Assembly: GCA_050084515.1 (NCBI GenBank)
Contig: CM114274.1
Coordinates: 7,130,001 to 7,194,000 of the forward strand
Length of the DNA stretch: 64,000 bases
Direction: 5' to 3'
Source: Blasia pusilla
Lineage: Eukaryota > Marchantiophyta > Marchantiopsida > Blasiales
The stretch's first letter is position 1, and each line of letters starts with the position of its first letter. Made by a program: the position numbers and the translations under genes. This document shows positions 57,505-64,000 of this stretch, piece by piece. Under the pieces are notes generated by a model that was given only the letters and a program-made list of their open reading frames with translations, was not told where the DNA came from and did not search any database.

Positions 57505-57680
57505 CACTAGTAGAAAAGGGGCCATTTTAAACCCATATGTTTGTGACCCGTGTTACTTAGAGTCAGTTGAACTACTCCTAGTTACTTTAAAACACATCAA
57601 TCGACTCATGAATGACTCATATGATTCTTGAGTCACATTTAATGACTAGGTTAAACTCATAAAGGAGGGAAGAGTTTTTT
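57505..57680 (+). mobile_element. CACTA-like transposon end
   Basis: CACTAGTAGAAAAGGGGCCA at 57505 has the plant CACTA terminal form. It is followed by clustered subterminal words (GAGTCA, TGACTC, ATGACT) up to about 57660. It interrupts the Gypsy fragment after GCCAA. The opposite end and transposase were not found. Confidence 0.5.
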
Positions 57681-58851
57681 TCTTACTAATTCATGGGTAA
57701 TATTTTGTGAATTACTTCTTTATTATTATGAACGATGATAAGTCCTCTTTGAGACTATTAGAAAGCCACTATAAGTGGTGCTAGTAGGTGTTGCCAAAGA
57801 AGACTAACATAAACTAAGGTTTAGAAAGTTCAGATCATTTGATAACAAGAAAATACAAGGAGAGCAAGTTAACCCTAAGTAGCTAAAGACCTACATCCTG
57901 TGGCGCTTTGTTGTATCACGACATGGGCATCCGAGGTGGGAAAATAGGTAACGTGCCTGTTCTCTTTCTCTTTCACACGGTCTCTCATTCTTCTTTCAGT
58001 TCCTTTGGTTTTGTCATCGTAGACACTGTTGTTGTCCAAGTTTGCGTCCACTCTCAGAACTTAAACGAGAGAAAGAAGGAGGAGGTTTGAATAGTTTGAT
58101 AGTGGAATCCGCCAGATTTCTGCCTTACGATTATGGGAAATCGCTTTCGGTTGCAACTTTGAAGAAGGCCTTTGACTGCACACAGTGGGGGAGAGAGTGC
58201 GTAAACCCGATCAGATAGAGATTTCACGGAGCCGAGTTGCTCTGTCCGTGCTTTCAGAAGAACATGTTTCTGGAAATTTCCAATGATCATGATCCATTTG
58301 ACGCCATATTGTTGTTAAGAGAAGAACATTTTGCTACGGCTTGCATTTCGGAGAATTTGCATTGTTAGAGAGTTCTCTTGTGAAACAGTAAAACTGATTT
58401 CTTTTGAAATTTCCCTGCTCTAAAGCTTTGTGGAGAAGCCACATTGCTCTCATCTACTACAAACAAGCTGCGCGGAGAATCCGCATTGTTATGATGTATT
58501 GCTCTATTTTTGGGTAGAACAATACCCTTCGACCAACGGAGCGTTGATCAATCTACCACTCAGAGGTTTGAAATCTACTTGGTCCTTAATAGCATAAGGA
58601 AGTTTTGAATCGTAGTAGCTCTTGTGCACATGCAACGATTCATGGAAGATCTTATAAATCTCAACGGAAAGGCAAGAAAGGAACATTCACGTGTACCCAT
58701 AGACCGCCAGATCATATCGAGCTTGAGTATGGGAAAAATCTCAATGTCCAGACTAAAACTGTTTCAACCAAGAGAGTACCACAACTCAACGTCACACCTC
58801 CCAAGAATCGATTGAGTTGCCAAACTTGTCGAACAGCTTCTCTTCGATCTT
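57681..58851. other. Intergenic / unrecognised, flank of element 3
   Basis: Possibly still CACTA-derived at first. 58000-58850 has moderate GC and an open plus-strand frame of about 126 codons (58605-58985) without a recognised motif. Nothing firm can be called. Confidence 0.3.
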
Positions 58852-59630
58852 TTCGTGCGCATAAACATCGCTACACAACATACATCGCTGTCACTGAACA
58901 CACACACAAACACACACCATCCCATGCTAACTCATGGCATCCAAACAAGGAGACAAGAAGCACCAAAATATCTCTAATAAAGTAAGATCCAATCTCTCTC
59001 TACATCATCTCACACCATAGCTCTCAAAGGTGTGCACTCTCTCTCATGTCAAACCAAACCCATTCTCCTAATGAGAGCCTTGGGTTACACTCACAAAGCA
59101 AGGGATCATAGCTCCGCCGCCTTATGCCAAGAGGTTCAACAAAGAGAGAATGAGCTCTCAAGCTCTCTTTCCTTAAGGTATATCGCTTCCCTCTCCCAAG
59201 CTCTCTCCATGGTAACCTATGCTCCCAAGTCATCTCCTTGGCTCTTGATTTGATGTAGGAGGTCAAGGTCCACTTACCAAAAATACAAAATAGATCACAT
59301 CCTCAAAATGGTACTTACTTAAAATAATAAGTTCTTCAATATGGCTCCAAATGAGCCGAAACGAAGGGGAAACCTGCTCTCGCAAGTTTCCCGAGGCCTT
59401 AGCAAGTCATCCTCAACCTACTAAGCCTGTCCTCCGCTAGTCACAAAGGCGTTCTACTAGATCTCATCGATCTATCCTAAGAGACGTGACAGTTGTCGTG
59501 CGCATATACATTGCTACACAACATACATCGCTGTCATCGAACACACACACAAACACGCACAATCCCATGCTAACTCATGACATCCAAACAACGAGACAAG
59601 AAGTACCAAAATATCTCCAATCGTCCCCCT
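58852..59630 (-). repeat. 3' terminal blocks of element 3: polypurine tract, A1, AAC, B2, A2
   Basis: Read on the minus strand: polypurine tract AGGGGGACGA (59630-59621), A1 59620-59495 (126 bp), spacer AAC (59494-59492), B2 starting TGTCACGTCTCTTAGG (59491-58978, 514 bp), and A2 58977-58852 (126 bp). This is the same PPT-A-B-A layout as elements 1 and 2. Confidence 0.85.
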
Positions 59631-59857
59631 GGCTAGTAGTTAGGTTCCTCTAACTCCAGATAGCCATCTATACCTACCTACCATGACATACATCTCTCAG
59701 ACGCTAAGAGCAAGAAGGTCGGGTGCTCATGTGGTCCCATCGTTAGTCGCCTTCTTGTCATCCATGTCACACACACAAGTCAAAATGTAGAAGTACCTAC
59801 TCTATGTACATTTGGGACACATCCATCGTCCCTGAAAAACCCTAGTGAGAGGTGGCG

Positions 59858-60985
59858 TCAAATATGCCATCCTCTCGAACACCCATCATAGACTAGCATA
59901 GTGGCTGCACCACGGGCGGAACCACACAATATACACCACAAGCCTACAAGAACTATTGCTAAGCTCGGATCAATTGTACCATCAATGTTCGGAAGTTGAC
60001 ATGACGCACAGTTACGCGCATGGTGCTTCCAAACCATACCATCGCGTCCCTCCAATAAGAGAACACCGGATGGCAAAACCTCACGCACTCTCAAGATGGT
60101 ACGCCCGACAGTCACATCCAACGTCGTGGGTGTTGTCTGCTGCAAGTAGACATAGTCTCCCTGATGAAACCTCCGGATAGTAGGTCGATAACCACCTCCC
60201 TGAATAGTCGCATACCTCAACATATCCCGATGTTGCGCAATCACCAAGTTCTCAAACGCCATGGGCATCACTCTCCGAAACAACTCAGCCCTCTCAGAAC
60301 TTGCTTGCATCCATACATCAGGGTTATCAAGGTTCAACACCTCACCAGTATCTTGACGAATGGCCGTAGGTAAATCTGGCTCACGGCCATAAAGCAACAA
60401 GTACGGTGAGAAAGACGCTAAGGATGCCTGCCATCTGTATCCCATCGCCAACCACGGAAACTGAAGGTCCCAATCTCCTAGGTGATCTCTTTGCAAGCCA
60501 TACCTACGTAGTCCTCTCTTCACCATCTGCACAACCCGCTCTGCTAGTCCATCCCCCTCAGGATGATCTCGCGAAGTAGTGCGGAGGTCGATCAGTGCTT
60601 GATCACACAAGGCCCGAAACTCCCCGCGGAACTCCAAGACTACTCCATCATCGTGAATATCTTGGCCACCTGTTGTCTCCTCACTGGCCTCAGGATCCAA
60701 GGACTCTCCATCAGAACTTGCTATCAAAGTATCCACACTCTGGCTCTCCATAGCCAACAAGCCTAAATAGGCTGACGCATGCCATCTTGGTAATGACTCC
60801 TCATCACTCTCTCCATGCCATCGAGCTCCGGTCACATCTCGCTGACTCGGGCATGGGTTACGACTCAGCCCATGTGCATCCTTGTTGAGCATCTCAGGTC
60901 TATGTACCACCTGAAAATCGTTCTCCTGCAATAATATAGCCCATCTCGCAAGCTTCCCTGTAAGTTGTCGGACTTCATCAACCAC
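59858..60985 (-). pseudogene. Integrase remnant and damaged PHD of element 3
   Basis: An uninterrupted 375-codon minus-strand frame starts in the RNase H tail (LARWAILLQENDF, VVHRPEMLN). It jumps from HDDGVVLEF to RGEFRALCDQALID near 60625, skipping the HHCC zinc region and both catalytic Asp, and keeps only the Glu motif GLAERVVQ. The tail continues (YLLLYGREPDLPTAI, QGDYVYLQQTTPTTL) into a PHD with CILC and VYDGC (Cys to Tyr), then a 7-bp deletion shifts the frame after GWH. The deletion is in frame, so the product stays open but cannot be an active integrase. Confidence 0.85.
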
Positions 60986-61481
60986 TTTAGTGGTTGATGA
61001 TCAATGATGATGGTAAAGGGGTTGCCGAATAAGTAACACCTGAAATGTGCAACAGCCCACACCGTAGCCAAGCACTCACCTTCATACAAGCTATACTTTG
61101 CCTCTGCAATGCTGTTCGAATGGCTAGTGTATGCCACCATGAACTCTCTACCCTCATCATCATGTTGGGTAAGCACCGCTCTAAGCCCCAACATGCTCCA
61201 ATCTGTGTGCAACTGGAAAGGACGCCCCCTGATCGGTCTCCTCAAGATGGGCACGGAAATCAATCTATCCTTGAGCAGCTGAACTACTCGCTCGTGCTCA
61301 TCCCCCCAGTGCCACTCATGATCCACCTTGGTCAGCAAGGTCAATGGCTTCGCAATCAAACTGAATCCCTTGACGTACCGCCGATAGAAGTTCACCAATC
61401 CCATGAATGCACGAACGCGGCTCACATGTGTATGGCGTGAAATGTGTGAAATATCCTCTACCTTTGTCTGCTGAACACCAA
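60860..61481 (-). pseudogene. RT C-terminus and RNase H of element 3, distal to the solo LTR
   Basis: The minus-strand frame reads SRVRAFMGLVNFYRRYVKGF (RT thumb/connection), then RNase H with HTDWSMLGLRAVLTQHDDEG, AEAKYSLYEGECLATVWAV and DHQPLKWLM. This part is almost undamaged. At 61477-61481 it abuts the solo LTR; removing the LTR and one ACCAA copy rejoins GLG with VQQTKVED. Confidence 0.9.
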
Positions 61482-62481
61482 TGTCGCGACCCTCATGACA
61501 AAACGAGTGCCAAAGCGGAACATCGGAACATTAGCGGGCTCACGCTAAGATGGTTTGCGCGTTGGAGTGGTCTCGAAGAAGAGACAAGAGATGAGACGCA
61601 AGCAAGGCTTCGCCATTCAGATGTTATGGTCGCGACTAAGAAACCTGGACCAAACGCGGAACAAGACTTGAAAGAAGTTGAGTCTAGGAAGTGGGTTGCC
61701 AAAGGAAGAATCCGAATTTGGAACGCCACTAGCGTTTGAGAGTTTCCGACTGTATTTATAACCATAAATTTTAGTGCCAAGATGCGTTTGGATTAAACAA
61801 GAGTGCGTTGGAAGGCTTATGGAAAGTCGGTTCAAATACACTAAAGATCTCTGCAAACGCATAAGCAGCGGCTGAGAAACAACCCGGAAACGACTGTAAG
61901 TGGAGTTGGGTTGAGGGCCACAATGAAGGGTCCGACCCTCCTTTTCCAAAAGGGGGTTATTGGAGAACCCCAAAAGTACTAGAAAGGGGGAAGGTCTGCG
62001 AGAGTGCTTGGAACTCGAATCCCACTTTGGGCGCCACGGGGCGGCTCAAGGGCATGGAACGGATCGAGAGTATGGGGTTGGGTTGGAAAACATGAACCAA
62101 GTCTACGGAGGCGATTTTAGACATCCTTCTTGGATTTCACCCCGCGACTCAATTACTTGGGTCTCGGTTTGGAACTCGCACGAGGTCCGTTGAACAATTG
62201 GGATCGCTAGGCGTGCAAGTGCCATTTTAGGTTCCCGGACTAATGAGGAAGTCTGTTCCAAGTCTTGAAGGACTTGCCATGTTTTGGAAACTAGGAATTA
62301 AGGAAGGTTGAGCTTGATGAGATGCCGAGTTGAGAAATCGGTGGGTTGGAATGCTGGTTGGCCTAGACCCGACTAACGAGAGTGCGTGTTTGGATGCAGA
62401 TCGGCAATGAGATCGTGTCCTACTGAACGTACGCTTCCGCAACACTAAAGATTGACGTTCAAGGAGAGTAGGGGCGCGACA
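61482..62481 (+). mobile_element. Solo LTR, copy 3 (TGTCGCG family, 1000 bp) in element 3
   Basis: Starts TGTCGCGACC and ends GGGGCGCGACA, a TG...CA repeat with a short terminal inverted repeat. Perfect 5-bp target duplications ACCAA flank it (61477-61481 and 62482-62486). It has no coding capacity. Excision of the LTR plus one duplication restores the RT frame of element 3, proving the insertion boundaries. Confidence 0.92.
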
Positions 62482-63510
62482 ACCAAGGCCACCTGGGTAT
62501 ATCCTATGACCCAAGTACTCAATCTAGTTGTATAAGAACTTACACTTGCTTGGATGTAGCTTCAGCCCATGAAACTACAATCGTCGAAACACCCCCTCTA
62601 GATGTCGCTCATGCTCTTCAACCATGGCACTAAAGACTACGATGTCATCAATATAACACCTAGAAAAATCCAGACTTGCCAAGATCCTATCCATGACCCT
62701 CTGAAACTTAGTCGGGGCGTTCTTTAACCCAAATGGTAAGAACCGCCACTAGTACAAACAATCCTTCCCGTGAGGATTGATGCCCCAAAATGTCGTCTTT
62801 TGCTTGTCCTCCAATCTGATAGGTAGCTGATGGTATCCGGCTCGCAAATCCAATGAACTAAAGACCTTTGCGTGACCAATCGTATCAAAGATCTCCTCAT
62901 GAGTGGGCATGGCATACCTATCAGACTTTGTCTACCGATTGATAGGCTGGTAATCCCCACACATTCGCCTATCCGTCCAGTTGCCATGCACATCCTTCTT
63001 GGCAGTCATGACAATGGCAAATGTATACTACCCATGCGACATCTCCACTAGTCTTGCTCCAACCAAGTCCTGGCTCCTACTTTGAATCAGAGTCCTCTCC
63101 ATATCACTATACCTGTAGGGTTGTCGGAAGATCAACGTATAACTCGACAACTCAATACAGAACCCTAGTCCCTTCAGAGTACCCAAATCCTCCATGCTAA
63201 ACCCAAAACAACTCCTATAACTCCTAAGGAATTGATGTATCCAGCGCCGCTCTTCTCCTCTCAACTTAGGGCCCATATCTGGCTCCCAAGTCTCCATCGT
63301 GACTACAGTAGGACTCTCCGGCGCGGGTATCGATGGTTGCTATGGTGCAACCCCATCTCAAACACCAACACTTTGCCGTTCTCGTGCAACTAACTACAAA
63401 CTCTGATCTCCTCCACATGTAGTGCCCGGAACCACACTCGATGTTGTGGCTATCGTCTATTGGCGTACCTGCAAAAAATCCCAAGAAGTCCAAGGGTGTT
63501 TCTCCCAATC
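62482..63510 (-). pseudogene. Reverse transcriptase of element 3, proximal part
   Basis: Minus-strand pieces: GFCIELSSYTLIFRQPYRYS (63165-63105), AKKDVHGNWTDRRMCGDY (about 63005-62950), SSLDLRAGYHQLP (about 62860-62820) and YIDD (62655-62644), then a YLGHRIYPGGLG boundary at the solo LTR. TAG codons interrupt LYxWRF and the position before IEYLG; element 1 has TAG at the same two codons. Confidence 0.88.
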
Positions 63511-63603
63511 TCCCTTGGTGTGTCGATCTCCTCGGGTCTTGCCCCCAGCCATTGCCTCTACCGTCTCGGTAGGCATGGGGCTCACCAACGCAACCGCTGT
63601 GAT

Positions 63604-64000
63604 CTATCGCAATCTCATCCGACGTTGCTCAGCCATTCCCAAGCTGTTTAGGTCCATCGCGTGACCCAAGACATGGCGTCGTGATGCCTTTGATACTGAT
63701 GGTACTGCCGTCACTCCTATGGGAAATCCACCAACAAGTGGGAAGGGCGCTCCACTTGCATACGCCCTCCGCAACACCTCGTGTGGTACCATGTTGGTCC
63801 ACCATAGACGCGGGCGATGTGCTCAAGAACCCACACTCGCCGCATCCAAAACTAATGTTGGGCCGATCCATGCACACACCTGATGTGCACTCGTCACCAC
63901 CCGTGACCTCGAATCGCCCAAGATCGGTACATTCTCCAGAATGTAAGCCGGAGAACGGGATTGATGCTCTTGAAAATATCTCAAGACCCTCAACATCTCC
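63604..64000 (-). pseudogene. C5-cytosine DNA methyltransferase, C-terminal part, element 3
   Basis: From the right edge on the minus strand: motif VI as YILENVPILGDSRS (ENVP at 63937-63926), motif VIII region SAHQVCAWIGPTLVLDAASV, a TGA, then AHRPRLWWTNMVPHEVLRRA. A deletion removes the target-recognition part and the motif X GF, and the frame continues FPIGVTAVPSVSKASRRHVL to a stop. The catalytic half (motifs I-IV) lies beyond the window. The presence of the domain in a third copy shows that it belongs to the family. Confidence 0.82.

Larger units (their letters stand above)
58852..64000 (-). mobile_element. Gypsy-type element 3 (methyltransferase/PHD family), 3' part, minus strand
   Basis: It enters from the right window edge in the methyltransferase domain and continues through RT, RNase H, a partly deleted integrase and a damaged PHD to the terminal blocks ending at 58852. 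A 1000-bp solo LTR (61482-62481) splits the end of RT. The 5' half lies outside the window, so its target duplication cannot be tested here. Confidence 0.88.

Noticed and set aside
1-64000. CRISPR arrays, bacterial operons or integrated phage
   Set aside because: Repeats are long or degenerate, the one intact gene has spliceosomal introns, and all elements are eukaryotic.

Overview
The window looks like nuclear DNA of a land plant, most likely a seed-free lineage (bryophyte, lycophyte or fern). The evidence is one intact intron-containing ABCC (MRP-type) transporter gene of plant ABCC4/14 style, Helitrons with plant-type ends, and Ty3/Gypsy, hAT, MULE and CACTA-like remnants that fill most of the rest. 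The species cannot be named from the sequence. No CRISPR, rRNA or convincing tRNA gene was seen.

Layout. 0.3-3.7 kb: decayed minus-strand non-LTR retrotransposon with an N-terminal C2H2 finger, an RT and a restriction-like endonuclease region. 4.5-6.1 kb: a non-autonomous Helitron beside a 1-kb solo-LTR-like repeat. 6-16 kb: AT-rich DNA with hAT and MULE relics, a ~350-bp tandem array and a ~650-bp tandem duplication. 16.4-39.9 kb: two plus-strand Gypsy-type elements of one family, one (28228-38539) nested inside the other (16403-39856); removing the inner element plus one target duplication restores the outer reading frame. 39.9-44.4 kb: intergenic DNA and a GC-rich block. 44.4-52.5 kb: the ABCC gene (11 exons, 1515 residues). 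53-58.8 kb: two more Helitrons, a fragment of the same Gypsy family and a CACTA-like end. 58.85-64 kb: a third copy of the Gypsy family on the minus strand, split by a 1000-bp solo LTR.

The most notable system is this Gypsy family. Its polyprotein order is Gag (CCHC knuckle) - aspartic protease - C5-cytosine DNA methyltransferase (motifs I, IV, VI, VIII and X in canonical, non-DRM order) - reverse transcriptase - RNase H - DDE integrase - C-terminal PHD finger. It thus carries a DNA-methylation writer and a chromatin reader. Its ends are also odd: a 514-bp block B stands at the 5' end, while the 3' end reads polypurine tract - A (126 bp) - 3 nt - B (514 bp) - A (126 bp). This is a split-direct-repeat layout not expected of a DDE-integrase LTR element. 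Block A is 126 bp in all six copies. All three elements are degenerate. Retrotransposon-borne cytosine methyltransferases have been reported in dinoflagellates and a charophyte alga (de Mendoza and colleagues, from memory); the combination with a PHD finger and split repeats is the part most likely to be new.
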